Shown: positions 52,118 to 60,018 of the stretch, piece after piece
Numbering within the stretch: the first letter of the stretch is position 1
Layout: the number at the start of each line of letters is the position of its first letter
Origin: an alpha proteobacterium AAP38
Lineage (GTDB): Bacteria; Pseudomonadota; Alphaproteobacteria; Azospirillales; Azospirillaceae
Assembly: GCA_001296005.1 (NCBI GenBank)
Contig: LJHR01000027.1
Span: 1-64,000 of the forward strand
DNA length: 64,000 nucleotides
Reading direction: 5' to 3'
The notes under the pieces: model-generated
Told to the model about the DNA's origin: nothing
What the model saw: the letters and a program-made list of their open reading frames with translations, nothing else
Database searches by the model: none
Program-made: the position numbers and the translations under genes

Positions 52118-52909
52118 ATGAATGCCATCATTGATCCGCGTAGCGTCCAGGCTGACAGCGCGCCCGCCGTCGGTGGTCTTGCCATCCGGCACGTGCATAA
52201 AGGCTTTGATATCGACGGGCGCAAATTGTCGGTGTTGGAGGATGTCAGCCTGACCATCGCGCCCGGACAGTTCGTCTCCATCGTCGGGGCCAGCGGTTGC
52301 GGCAAGTCCACCTTGCTGCGCCTGATCGCCGGGCTGGAGCGGCAGGATAGCGGCGACATCCTGCTGAACGAGGTGCCTGTGGCCGGGCCGGGGCTGGATC
52401 GGGGCCTGATTTTTCAGGATCACCGGCTGTTTCCCTGGCTCACCGTTGAACAGAATGTACTACTGGCCCTGTCCAACAGTGACGAGGCGGCGACCGACAA
52501 ACGCGCCAGGGTAGCCAGTCTGTTGACCCTGGTGGGGCTGGACGGGTTTGCCCAGGCCTTTCCACATCAGCTGTCGGGTGGCATGGCGCAACGGGCGGCC
52601 ATTGCCCGCGCCCTGGCCCCGCAGCCACAGGTGCTTCTGCTGGATGAACCGCTGGGGGCGCTGGACGCCCTGACCCGGCTGCGTCTGCAATCGGAATTGC
52701 AACGCATCTGGCTGGCCCAGCGCAGCACCATGATCATGGTGACCCATGATGTGGATGAGGCGCTGTTCCTGGGCGACGTCATTGTCGTCATGCAGCCCGG
52801 TCGTATCGCCCGCATCCTGCATGTGCCCAGCACCCATCCGCGTGATCGCGCCGATCCGGCCCTGGCGCCGCTGAAGGCCGAAATCCTTTCCCTGCTGCAT
52901 GCCGGCTAA
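52118..52909 (+). CDS. ABC transporter ATP-binding protein, sulfonate/taurine type
   Basis: A 263-residue ATPase of the SsuB/TauB group. Walker A is GASGCGKST, the signature LSGGMAQRAAIARAL, Walker [13 protein letters not shown], and the H-loop His is in MVTHDVDEALFL. About 25 residues precede the first conserved strand. It sits between the second permease (16-base gap) and the DszB-like gene (33-base gap). It probably powers both permeases with the binding protein at 54020. Confidence 0.92.
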   Translation: MNAIIDPRSVQADSAPAVGGLAIRHVHKGFDIDGRKLSVLEDVSLTIAPGQFVSIVGASGCGKSTLLRLIAGLERQDSGDILLNEVPVAGPGLDRGLIFQDHRLFPWLTVEQNVLLALSNSDEAATDKRARVASLLTLVGLDGFAQAFPHQLSGGMAQRAAIARALAPQPQVLLLDEPLGALDALTRLRLQSELQRIWLAQRSTMIMVTHDVDEALFLGDVIVVMQPGRIARILHVPSTHPRDRADPALAPLKAEILSLLHAG

Positions 52910-52942
52910 GCCCGCGCGCGACCCTTCTTCAGGAAACCGATC

Positions 52943-54007
52943 ATGACCCTTGCCGCCCCGGCCAATATTGACACGCTCTGGTACACCCGCTGCTCCGTGC
53001 CCACACCGTTTGGGCTGGCGGCGCAGTTCGCCTGGTTCGAGCAGGAATTCGCCCCCGATGGCATCATCGTCAAGGCGTTGCGGGAATCTGCTGACCCGAT
53101 GGAGCAGGCATCCCATTTCACCCACTCCCTGCGCCATTCCTTCCGCCAGGGCGGGTCGGTTCCGCCCATCTGGGCGCGGGGGCAGGGGGTGCGGACCAAG
53201 GTGATCGGCATCACTTGGACCGATGAATATCAAGCCATCATTGCTCTGCCGCAATCGGGCATCCGTTCGGTGCGTGATCTGCGTGGCCGCCGGGTGGGCA
53301 TCCCCCATCATGGCAGTCTGGTTGATCATAACCGTATCTCCGCCTTGCGTGCCTTTACCGTGGCGCTGGAGACGGAAGGCTTGAGCCTTCAGGATGTGGA
53401 ACAGAAGGACTTGGCTGATGAGACGGTACCGTTGGCCAATGATCCGCGTGCCCCTGATGCCACGGTCACCTTCGCCGGTCGCCGCCGTCGCCATTCCTAC
53501 ACCAACGAGGTCTATGCCCTGGTCCGGGGCGAGGTTGATGCCGTCTATGTCAAGGACGTGCGCGGGGCGGAGGTGACGCAATTGTTGGGTGCCGGGATCA
53601 TTTTTGATCTGGGTTTTCATCCTGACCCCTTTATCCGCGTGTCTAACTGCACCCCGCGTCCGCTGACCGTGAATGAGGAGACAATTGAGAACCATCCAGA
53701 GATCGTCACCCGGTTTCTGCGTCAGGTGGTGAAGGCCGGCGAATGGGCGGCGCTGCATCCCGACGATGCCACGGCGCTGGTGGCGCGGGAGACGGGCTGG
53801 TCGGAGCGCTGGCTGCGCCGCGCCTATGGGGAGCAGTTGCACCGGTCGCTGTCAGTGGAGCTTTCGGAAGACAGCATCAAGGGACTGGGTGTCTTCAAGG
53901 ACTACATCGCTTCCATCGGGGCGCTGGACCAAGACTTCAACATTCATGACTGGATCGATCCGCGCCCGCTGGCCGAGGTGCAGGCCCGCATCCGGACCGC
54001 GGCATAA
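52943..54007 (+). CDS. DszB-like sulfinate desulfinase candidate, copy 1
   Basis: A 354-residue protein of the periplasmic-binding fold but without any signal peptide, so probably a cytoplasmic enzyme. It shows the signature of the DszB group (2'-hydroxybiphenyl-2-sulfinate desulfinase): Cys17 in LWYTRCSVPTPFGL, where DszB has its nucleophile Cys27 in a similar SNCPVP context, then His58 and Arg68 in HFTHSLRHSFRQGG, matching His60 and Arg70-x-Gly-Gly of DszB with the same 10-residue step. It would release sulfite from a sulfinate. The neighbours are an importer and a true binding protein, but no monooxygenase. The alignment is from memory; automatic annotation would probably call it an ABC binding protein. 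Confidence 0.75.
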   Translation: MTLAAPANIDTLWYTRCSVPTPFGLAAQFAWFEQEFAPDGIIVKALRESADPMEQASHFTHSLRHSFRQGGSVPPIWARGQGVRTKVIGITWTDEYQAIIALPQSGIRSVRDLRGRRVGIPHHGSLVDHNRISALRAFTVALETEGLSLQDVEQKDLADETVPLANDPRAPDATVTFAGRRRRHSYTNEVYALVRGEVDAVYVKDVRGAEVTQLLGAGIIFDLGFHPDPFIRVSNCTPRPLTVNEETIENHPEIVTRFLRQVVKAGEWAALHPDDATALVARETGWSERWLRRAYGEQLHRSLSVELSEDSIKGLGVFKDYIASIGALDQDFNIHDWIDPRPLAEVQARIRTAA

Positions 54008-54019
54008 GGAGGCTGGACC

Positions 54020-55090
54020 ATGATCAATCGCCGTTTCCTGCTGAAGGCCGGTGTCGCCGGTTTGGCTGCCGTCACCGCACCCGCCATCGTCACCCGTGCG
54101 CAAGCCCTGCCCAAATCCATCCGCATCGCCGGCGGCGTGAACTTCGCCCAGGGCCAGTTGCAATTGACCGGCTATGCCGCCGTGATTGAGCATCAGGGCT
54201 GGCTGGCGGCGGAACTGGACAAGCGCGGTGTGGCGCTGGAGCCGTTTGCCGTGTCACACAAGGCGACGGGCCCGCAGATCAATGAGGGCTTTGCCAACCG
54301 TTCCCTGGAATTCGCCTCCTATGGCGATCTGCCCACCATCATCTGCAATGCCAATGGCGTGCAGACACGGCTGCTGGTTCCCAATGGCATGGGCGGCAGC
54401 GGCGACACCTTCCTAGTGGTGCCGGCCGGGTCCACGGCCAAGGATGTGACGGATATGAAGGGTAAACGCATTGCGGTGCATCGTGGGCGGCCCTGGGAAA
54501 TCCCCTTCTTCCGGCTGCTGGCGGCACGCGGCTTGTCACCATCCGACTTCACCATTTTGAATATCGATCCGATGACGGGGGCGGCGGCTGTATCGGCGGG
54601 TAAGATCGACGGGCTGTTCACGATGACCGACGCCTATCTGCTCGAAGAAAAGGGCGTTGCCCGCATCCTCTGGTCCAGCAATGGGCAGGGGCCGGAATGG
54701 AAGATGCGGACGGAAATGTTCGGGCGGAAGGACTTCATCGAAAGCCAGCCGGAACTGACCCAGCTTGTTGTCACCGCCTATATCAAAGCCGCGCACTGGG
54801 CCTCTGATCCGGCCAACAAGGATAAGTACCTGGAGTTCCAGGGACGGACGGGGACACCGCGCAGCGTACTGAACCGTACCTATGATGAGCAGGGTGACGC
54901 GTGGCGGCAGCGCTGGGCGCCTCTGTTCGCCCCCGATATTGCCCAACGCTATCAGGACACGGTGCAATACGCCCTGGATAACAAGCTGATCCGCCAGCGG
55001 ATTGATGCCGCATCGCTTCTGGCGCCGTCCTTCGCGGGGAATGCGTTGAAAAGTCTTGGTCTTGAAGGCTATTGGCGGGGGGAGGCATGA
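54020..55090 (+). CDS. ABC transporter substrate-binding protein, sulfonate/nitrate type
   Basis: A 356-residue periplasmic binding protein with a twin-Arg-like signal (NRRFLLKAGVAGLAAVTAPA) and no lipobox. It resembles SsuA/TauA/NrtA-type proteins (SIRIAGGVNFAQGQLQLTGY, NRSLEFASYGDLPTI, MKGKRIAVHRGRPWEIPFFR). It starts 12 bases after the DszB-like gene and is the binding subunit of the importer encoded at 50487-52909. Having both an exported binding protein and a signal-less relative side by side supports an enzymatic role for the latter. Confidence 0.88.
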   Translation: MINRRFLLKAGVAGLAAVTAPAIVTRAQALPKSIRIAGGVNFAQGQLQLTGYAAVIEHQGWLAAELDKRGVALEPFAVSHKATGPQINEGFANRSLEFASYGDLPTIICNANGVQTRLLVPNGMGGSGDTFLVVPAGSTAKDVTDMKGKRIAVHRGRPWEIPFFRLLAARGLSPSDFTILNIDPMTGAAAVSAGKIDGLFTMTDAYLLEEKGVARILWSSNGQGPEWKMRTEMFGRKDFIESQPELTQLVVTAYIKAAHWASDPANKDKYLEFQGRTGTPRSVLNRTYDEQGDAWRQRWAPLFAPDIAQRYQDTVQYALDNKLIRQRIDAASLLAPSFAGNALKSLGLEGYWRGEA

Positions 55091-55100
55091 TGAGCTTGAT

Positions 55101-55129
55101 ATAATATACATTCTTTCAATGTATATTAT
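55101..55129. promoter_or_regulatory. AT-rich palindrome before the second sigma-54 activator gene
   Basis: Two perfect 12-bp arms (ATAATATACATT and its complement) flank a CTTTC loop, 10 bases after the binding-protein stop and about 100 bases before the activator start. It may be an operator controlling the activator gene separately from P4, or a processing or termination structure. No T-run beyond TTATTAAAA is present. Confidence 0.45.
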
Positions 55130-55227
55130 TAAAATTCACTGTTTGACACCGCAATTTCGACGCCCTAAAATCCGAAGCACAAGAGTAGGGAATTTTCTCT
55201 GCTGTCCGATGCGGGAAGGCGAACGCG

Positions 55228-56301
55228 ATGGCGCTGCAACCTGGCGGGCGGGAAGGACCGCCCGGTTTAATGACCTTCGACAGTCCGGGCTTTCACTCGC
55301 AAAGCATCCGGGCCAGCGCCGTCGTGTTCGAAGATCCGGCATCGCGTCAGCTTTACGAGCGTATCGGCAGGATCGGCCCGTCTGAGGCGACGGTCCTGGT
55401 GGCCGGTGAGACGGGGACCGGCAAAGAGCTGGTCGCCCGTCTGCTGCACCGGTTGAGCCCGCGCGCCGCCCGGCCCTTCATCGCCATCAACTGCGCCGCC
55501 CTGCCGGAAAGCCTGGTGGAGAGCGAGTTGTTCGGCCATGAGCGCGGCGCCTTCACGGGTGCGGTCAGCGCCAAGCGTGGCTGGTTTGAAGCGGCCCAGC
55601 ATGGCACCCTGTTCCTGGATGAGATTGGCGACCTGCCCTTGTCGATGCAGGTGAAGCTTCTGCGGGTTCTACAGGAGCGGGAGATTTCCCGGGTCGGTGG
55701 CCGTGCGTCCATTCCCATCGATGTCCGCATCATCGCCGCCAGCCATGTCAATCTGGAAGGGGCCGTGCGGGCCGGACGGTTCCGGGAGGATCTGTATTTC
55801 CGCCTGAACGTGGCCCAGATCCGGGTGCCGGCGCTGCGCGAACGTCCTGCCGATATCCTGCCGCTGGCTGGGCATTTCCTGAAACTCTACGGTGACCGGT
55901 TGCGCATGCGCAGTATCGGGCTGTCACCCGCCGCAGAACGGTTGCTGACCGCCTATGCCTGGCCCGGCAATATCCGCGAGCTTGAGAATGTCATTCATCA
56001 CGCACTGCTGGTGATGAATGGGGAGGCGATTGGGCCGACCGATCTTAATTTGCCCGGACAGCGTATGCCGATGGAGACATCGCATACGCCCCTGACCCAG
56101 GAAGCAGCGCCCCCCGGTTTTGATGCCGCCCTTTTGCCCTTGTTCGAAAGCGGGGCAGAGAACCTGTATGAGCTGGTCGAGGCCAAGCTATTCCAGGCAG
56201 CGTATGAATATTGCCACCGTAATCAGCTGCAGACCGCCAAGCTGCTGGGTATCAGCCGCAACATCCTGCGGCACCGTTTGAAGCAGTACGGAATGCTGTA
56301 A
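55228..56301 (+). CDS. Sigma-54-dependent activator without sensor domain (SfnR-like), number 2
   Basis: A 357-residue enhancer-binding protein paralogous to the one at 35403. Walker A GETGTGKE (60-67), GAFTGA (107-112), Walker B LFLDEIGD (about 128-135), [15 protein letters not shown], and a C-terminal Fis-type helix-turn-helix (TAKLLGISRNILRHRLKQYG). Barely 35 residues precede the AAA+ domain, so there is no sensor domain; activity may be set by expression level or by a partner. ATG 55270 is an alternative start. It closes the FMN reductase/importer/DszB-like locus and is the natural activator of P4. Confidence 0.92.
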   Translation: MALQPGGREGPPGLMTFDSPGFHSQSIRASAVVFEDPASRQLYERIGRIGPSEATVLVAGETGTGKELVARLLHRLSPRAARPFIAINCAALPESLVESELFGHERGAFTGAVSAKRGWFEAAQHGTLFLDEIGDLPLSMQVKLLRVLQEREISRVGGRASIPIDVRIIAASHVNLEGAVRAGRFREDLYFRLNVAQIRVPALRERPADILPLAGHFLKLYGDRLRMRSIGLSPAAERLLTAYAWPGNIRELENVIHHALLVMNGEAIGPTDLNLPGQRMPMETSHTPLTQEAAPPGFDAALLPLFESGAENLYELVEAKLFQAAYEYCHRNQLQTAKLLGISRNILRHRLKQYGML

Positions 56302-56328
56302 GGCAGATCGGGTTTCCCCGATCTGCCT
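56301..56328. terminator. Bidirectional terminator hairpin
   Basis: A perfect 12-bp stem AGGCAGATCGGG/CCCGATCTGCCT with a TTTC loop, beginning at the last base of the activator stop codon and followed by TTGCTGTTTT. It separates the activator from the converging aldolase-fold gene, whose stop lies 8 bases beyond it, and is likely to end both transcripts. Confidence 0.75.
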
Positions 56329-56336
56329 TTGCTGTT

Positions 56337-57080
56337 TTACTCCGCCGCGGCGAGATGGATGGTGCCGTCATCATCCACGGTGGCATTGGACGGGATCAGG
56401 CCGCCCATGCGCCACTGCTGCTGCAACACGCCGGGGCCGAAGGGCTTGGGCCCGCCCAGGGCGGCGGCGGCCAGGATCTGGAAATGCGCCCCTTCCTCCA
56501 GGAACAGGATGGTATTGGCCAGATCAATGATGCCCTTCCGGCTCCACACCGTGGCGCCGCCGTTGGCCTCAATGATGCCGGGGACTTCCGTATCCTTGGC
56601 GATGCTGTCCAGAATGAAATCCACCTCCGGCTGGCGGCGGTTGATATAGACGGGCAGGCTGGCCGTCTTGCGGAAGCGGCGGTTGGGTACGTAGAGCAGC
56701 GGCAGTTCGGCATGGGCCTGGGAATAGGCGCCCAGGTTCGGGGTGTGGACATGGCTGATGGCCACGACATCATCATGGGTGCGGAACAGCTTGGTATAGC
56801 GTCCGCCGCCGGGCCCCGCACTCTTGCCCAAATAGACGGTGCCGTCGAAGCCGACAACGCTGGTCTTCACCTCGTCCAGGTCATCGCCCCAGGGGCCGGC
56901 ATAGTTGAGATTGACCAGGATCTGGCTGTCGGGGATGCGGATGGTGAAGCCCAGGGTGCCGGAGGGGGAGATGGTGCGGGTTTCCCGCAGCACGCGGAAG
57001 GCCTTGCGCGCATCCTTCTGCGCCTGGGTAACGAAGGCGAGCTGTTCGGCCGTCAGGCCGGGGGCGACGGTGTCGGTCAT
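56337..57080 (-). CDS. Class II aldolase/adducin-fold protein lacking a metal ligand
   Basis: A 247-residue protein of the class II aldolase/adducin fold. The first two zinc ligands are present as His110-x-His112 (ISHVHTP), but the third, normally in an N-H-G motif, is replaced by Gly (Asn173-Gly174-Gly175 in IIEANGGATVW), and the usual catalytic Glu of the S-S-E-W motif is not seen. The protein therefore may not be a standard aldolase. GGAGAGA precedes the ATG at 57080. It lies 24 bases after the LLM monooxygenase on the same strand, so the two should be co-expressed, perhaps acting on the product of the monooxygenase. Confidence 0.8.
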   Translation of the reverse strand: MTDTVAPGLTAEQLAFVTQAQKDARKAFRVLRETRTISPSGTLGFTIRIPDSQILVNLNYAGPWGDDLDEVKTSVVGFDGTVYLGKSAGPGGGRYTKLFRTHDDVVAISHVHTPNLGAYSQAHAELPLLYVPNRRFRKTASLPVYINRRQPEVDFILDSIAKDTEVPGIIEANGGATVWSRKGIIDLANTILFLEEGAHFQILAAAALGGPKPFGPGVLQQQWRMGGLIPSNATVDDDGTIHLAAAE

Positions 57081-57104
57081 GGTTCTCTCCAGAAAACGAA
57101 GGGG

Positions 57105-58199
57105 TCAGGCGGCCTTGGCGGCGTCAAGCAGGGCGCGGATGCGGGGGATCACATGCTCACCCACGCGGTACGCCTCTTCCAGATGCGGGTTGGCGCCCAG
57201 GATGAAGCGGTCGATCCCGGCCCGCGCATAGTCGGCGAGGGTGGCGGCCACGGTGTCGTAGGACCCGACCAGACCCACACCTTCCTCCCCGCGCAGGGCG
57301 GCGAAGCCGGCCCACTGATCATCGCTTCGCCGGAAACTGTCAAAGCCGGGACGGTCGGCGGGTTCGCCCGACAGGCGCTGCACCCGCCGACCCGCCGCTT
57401 CCCACTGCCGGCGCAGGTGATCCCATGCCGCCTCGTCAGAATGGCGGGTGATGATGTCGGCAGCCAGGGCAAAACGTACATCCCGGCCGGCGGCGCGGGC
57501 ACGCACATCGGCGATGCGGGCCTTCAGTTCATCCAGCGGGGCAGGCGTCAGCAGATAGACATCGGCATGGCGTCCGGCCAGGGCCAATTCCCCCTCCGTA
57601 TCCCCGGACAGGTGGATTTCCGGCAGCTTTTGACCTGCCAGCGGACCGGCAAAGCCGCCCTTTTCCACCTCGTAATAGGTGCCCTTGTAATCAAAGGGTG
57701 CTTCGTTCCAGAAGCCCTTGACGATGTCCAGGAACTCGCCCGTGCGGGCCACCTGTTCCTCGCGCGACCGGCTGCGGCCGTGCCAGGCGCCGTCCTCTCC
57801 ATCATCGATATGCAGGTGCCAGGCAAGGCGGCCCGTGGTCAGGCGCTGAAAGCTGGTGGCGATCTTGGCGGCGTAGACGGGGGCGATGAACTGTGCGGGG
57901 AAGGAGGGCAGCAGCTTCAGCCGCCGCACCTCCTGTGCCAGCGACCCTGTAACCATCAGCGGTTCTTCCCCGCCGGACGTCTGCGGGATGGCTAGGCCGT
58001 CAAACCCCGCCAGCTCCGCCGCGCGGGCCACCTGTACCAGCAGGTCGTAATAGGTGAAGCCGTCGCGGCCTGTGCCGGTGCGGGCAAAGTCCCGCTGGTG
58101 ACCGGCGGGGTGGGCATAGTCGCCCCGGTTCCAGTCCTGGCGGTCGGCGGCGCGGCCATCACCCTGGGGCGGAAGGCGCCAATAGAACTCGATGCTCAT
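57105..58199 (-). CDS. LLM-class FMNH2-dependent monooxygenase (SsuD-related)
   Basis: A 364-residue LLM protein, closest in the window to the one at 20680 (shared starts SIEFYWRLPPQGDG and SIEFFSRLPLHGE, shared GEFLDIVKGFWNEAPFDYKG style). The SsuD catalytic His position is Asp (LAADIITRHS), and the SGYPH segment is changed to LGANPHLEEAYRVGEHV. The ATG at 58199 has GGAG about 8 bases upstream; the longer frame from 58286 would read into the operator region. It is followed by the aldolase-fold gene. A matching XRE operator lies upstream at 58309-58331. Confidence 0.87.
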   Translation of the reverse strand: MSIEFYWRLPPQGDGRAADRQDWNRGDYAHPAGHQRDFARTGTGRDGFTYYDLLVQVARAAELAGFDGLAIPQTSGGEEPLMVTGSLAQEVRRLKLLPSFPAQFIAPVYAAKIATSFQRLTTGRLAWHLHIDDGEDGAWHGRSRSREEQVARTGEFLDIVKGFWNEAPFDYKGTYYEVEKGGFAGPLAGQKLPEIHLSGDTEGELALAGRHADVYLLTPAPLDELKARIADVRARAAGRDVRFALAADIITRHSDEAAWDHLRRQWEAAGRRVQRLSGEPADRPGFDSFRRSDDQWAGFAALRGEEGVGLVGSYDTVAATLADYARAGIDRFILGANPHLEEAYRVGEHVIPRIRALLDAAKAA

Positions 58200-58308
58200 C
58201 GCGGACACTCCATGCGGCCCGCCCCCGGTCCCCTGGACCTCCGGCGTGGCTTCCGTTATATTGGAGAAACTGTCCGCTAAATTCACACCATCGCGGATGG
58301 TATGTCAA

Positions 58309-58331
58309 TATATTTTACAGTATGATGTTAT
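58309..58331. promoter_or_regulatory. XRE regulator operator copy 1
   Basis: TATATTTTAC-N6-ATGTTAT, identical in both blocks and spacer length to the copy at 59039-59061. It lies 110 bases upstream of the LLM start and just beyond the end of the XRE gene. A TTGACA hexamer (minus strand) overlaps its edge, so binding here could block or assist the promoter of the LLM-aldolase operon. Confidence 0.65.
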
Positions 58332-58348
58332 GGTGGATGTTCAAGATT

Positions 58349-58972
58349 TCACCCGACCGACTGTGCATAGGTGATGACCATGTACATCACCGCTTCCTCA
58401 TCGCCGGGATTGGCGTAGGAATGGGGCAGGTCGGCGTTGAACCAGGTGGCGTCGCCGGCATCCAGGGTGACATGTTCGGTACCGACGCTGATTTCGATCC
58501 GGCCCTTGGTGACCACGATATTTTCCACAGTACCGGGCGCATGGGCGCTGGCCTTTTCCAGGCTGCGCGGCTTTACGACCAGTTCATAAAACTCCGTCTT
58601 GCGGTCGCCCTCGAACGGGAACAGGGCGCGCGACGTGAAGCTGCCATCCTTGGAGGTCAGCAGCTTGGCATCGCCTGCGCGCATCACCCGCAGGTTGGCG
58701 CGTTCGCCCCCGCCCATCAGGGTTGAGAACGGGATGTCGAGTGCCGAGGTGATCTTCCACAACAGGCCGATGGTCGGCATGGACCGGCCCGTCTCGATCT
58801 GACCGATCATGGCACGGCTGACGCCGGCGGCCTTGGCCAGCGCCTCCAGCGACAGGCCCCGCTTGGTGCGGATGCGCTTCAGGTTGGCACCGATCAGCTC
58901 CCCCAGTTCATCCGCACTGGTGTCGGGCTTCACGGCTTCCAACGCGTCGTCCAGCATCTCGTCCTTGGCCAT
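58349..58972 (-). CDS. XRE-family regulator with C-terminal cupin domain
   Basis: A 207-residue regulator. A helix-turn-helix of the XRE type covers about residues 28-86 (GANLKRIRTKRGLSLEALAK, then GVSRAMIGQIETGRSMPTIG) and a cupin sensor domain covers about 125-200 (HAPGTVENIVVTKGRIEISV and LDAGDATWFNADLPHSYANP). The start at 58972 (MAKDEML) follows GGAAGG; the longer frame from 59038 would cross the operator. Two identical operator-like sites, one in front of its own gene and one in front of the LLM operon, point to autoregulation and control of the monooxygenase. Relatives respond to small metabolites. Confidence 0.9.
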   Translation of the reverse strand: MAKDEMLDDALEAVKPDTSADELGELIGANLKRIRTKRGLSLEALAKAAGVSRAMIGQIETGRSMPTIGLLWKITSALDIPFSTLMGGGERANLRVMRAGDAKLLTSKDGSFTSRALFPFEGDRKTEFYELVVKPRSLEKASAHAPGTVENIVVTKGRIEISVGTEHVTLDAGDATWFNADLPHSYANPGDEEAVMYMVITYAQSVG

Positions 58973-59038
58973 GGTGCGCAGCCTTCCACGCAGTAAGGGT
59001 TGTAATGGCAGCATGGCACAGGATGCAAAAACGTCCAC

Positions 59039-59061
59039 TATATTTTACGAACATATGTTAT
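59039..59061. promoter_or_regulatory. XRE regulator operator copy 2
   Basis: TATATTTTAC-N6-ATGTTAT again, between the divergent XRE and nitroreductase genes, 67 bases upstream of the XRE start and 118 bases upstream of the nitroreductase start. It may control both directions. A nearby ATAACGTCC string recurs at 59944-59952 but without the rest of the motif. Confidence 0.65.
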
Positions 59062-59178
59062 AACGTCCGTTCAATAGAGCGGCATGATCCTGACCGTTGA
59101 TCCGCCTTGCGGTTTACCCAGCCGGCCACGGTTTTTCAAGCGGCCCACCGCCACATTCCCCATCCTTGGAGCCATTTC

Positions 59179-59769
59179 ATGTCGAACGCCGTTCGCACAT
59201 CTGCGCATCCCGTCTCCCCGTTTTTCCTGGAACGCTGGTCGGCCCGGTCGCTGACGGGGGAGACCATCAGCGAGGCGGAACTGCTGACCCTGTTCGAGGC
59301 GGCGCGGTGGGCGCCGTCAGGCTTCAACCAGCAGCCCTGGCGCTTTGTCTATGCACGGCGCGAGGGCGACCATTTTCCGCTGTTCCTGAACCTGCTGGCA
59401 GAGACTAACCGCCCCTGGGCGGAGAAGGCGGCGGCCATTGTCTTTGTCCTGTCGGAAAAGCGGTTTGAACGGAACGGCGAGTGGCATGACAGCACCTCGC
59501 ACGCCTTTGACACCGGCGCTGCCGCCTTCAGCCTGTCTCTGCAAGCCAGCATCCTGGGATGGAACACCCGTACCGTGGGCGGCATCAACCGGGCCGATGC
59601 CAAGCTGGCGCTGGGCGTTCCCGATGATTACAGCATCAATGTCGCCATCGTCATCGGGCGGCGCGGGGCCGCTGATGAACTGCCGGAAAAGTACCGGGCG
59701 CGTGAGGTGCTGACCGACCGTCTGCCCCTGGATAAGATCGTGGCGGAGGGGCGGTTCGCGGCGGCGTAA
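59179..59769 (+). CDS. Nitroreductase-family flavoprotein
   Basis: A 196-residue FMN-dependent nitroreductase-fold enzyme (RWSARSLTGETISEAELLTL, then ARWAPSGFNQQPWRFVYARR, DTGAAAFSLSLQASILGWNT). Such proteins use NAD(P)H to reduce nitro compounds, quinones or flavin. The start at 59179 follows GGAG; the frame is open to 59107. It is divergent from the XRE regulator and flanked by the LLM operon and the second DszB-like gene, so a flavin reductase role for the local monooxygenase is possible but unproven. Confidence 0.88.
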   Translation: MSNAVRTSAHPVSPFFLERWSARSLTGETISEAELLTLFEAARWAPSGFNQQPWRFVYARREGDHFPLFLNLLAETNRPWAEKAAAIVFVLSEKRFERNGEWHDSTSHAFDTGAAAFSLSLQASILGWNTRTVGGINRADAKLALGVPDDYSINVAIVIGRRGAADELPEKYRAREVLTDRLPLDKIVAEGRFAAA

Positions 59770-59986
59770 GGGCGTGATTTCGGAGTTGTACGGGGGCGTC
59801 CTCCCGTTCGGGCGCCGTCCCCGTGCAACAAGATGAACCAGAAAATAAGGTGTGTTACACGGAAGGCGGTTTTATCGGTTCATTCGGAGGTGGATGACCT
59901 CACACTCCCGTTCAAGGCGGCGTTAATGCAATAAGGGCGTTGATAACGTCCATTATAACAGCGTCACCCGGCTCTTGAAACAGTTA

Positions 59987-60012
59987 GGGGCCGTCTTGTG
60001 ACGGCCCCTTTT
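59987..60012. terminator. Intrinsic terminator between converging genes
   Basis: An 8-bp stem GGGGCCGT/ACGGCCCC with a CTTGTG loop followed by TTTT on the plus strand. It lies 218 bases after the nitroreductase stop and 7 bases from the end of the minus-strand DszB-like gene. The 250 bases in between hold no gene. Confidence 0.7.
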
Positions 60013-60018
60013 CTGTTG

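Noticed and set aside
52943-54007. First reading as a plain SsuA/TauA-type periplasmic binding protein
   Set aside because: There is no signal peptide in any upstream start, a true exported binding protein follows directly, and the Cys/His/Arg-x-Gly-Gly set fits DszB.
59944-59962. Possible third XRE operator (ATAACGTCC near TTATAAC)
   Set aside because: It shares only a flank of copy 2, lacks the TATATTTTAC-N6-ATGTTAT blocks and lies between the 3' ends of two converging genes.
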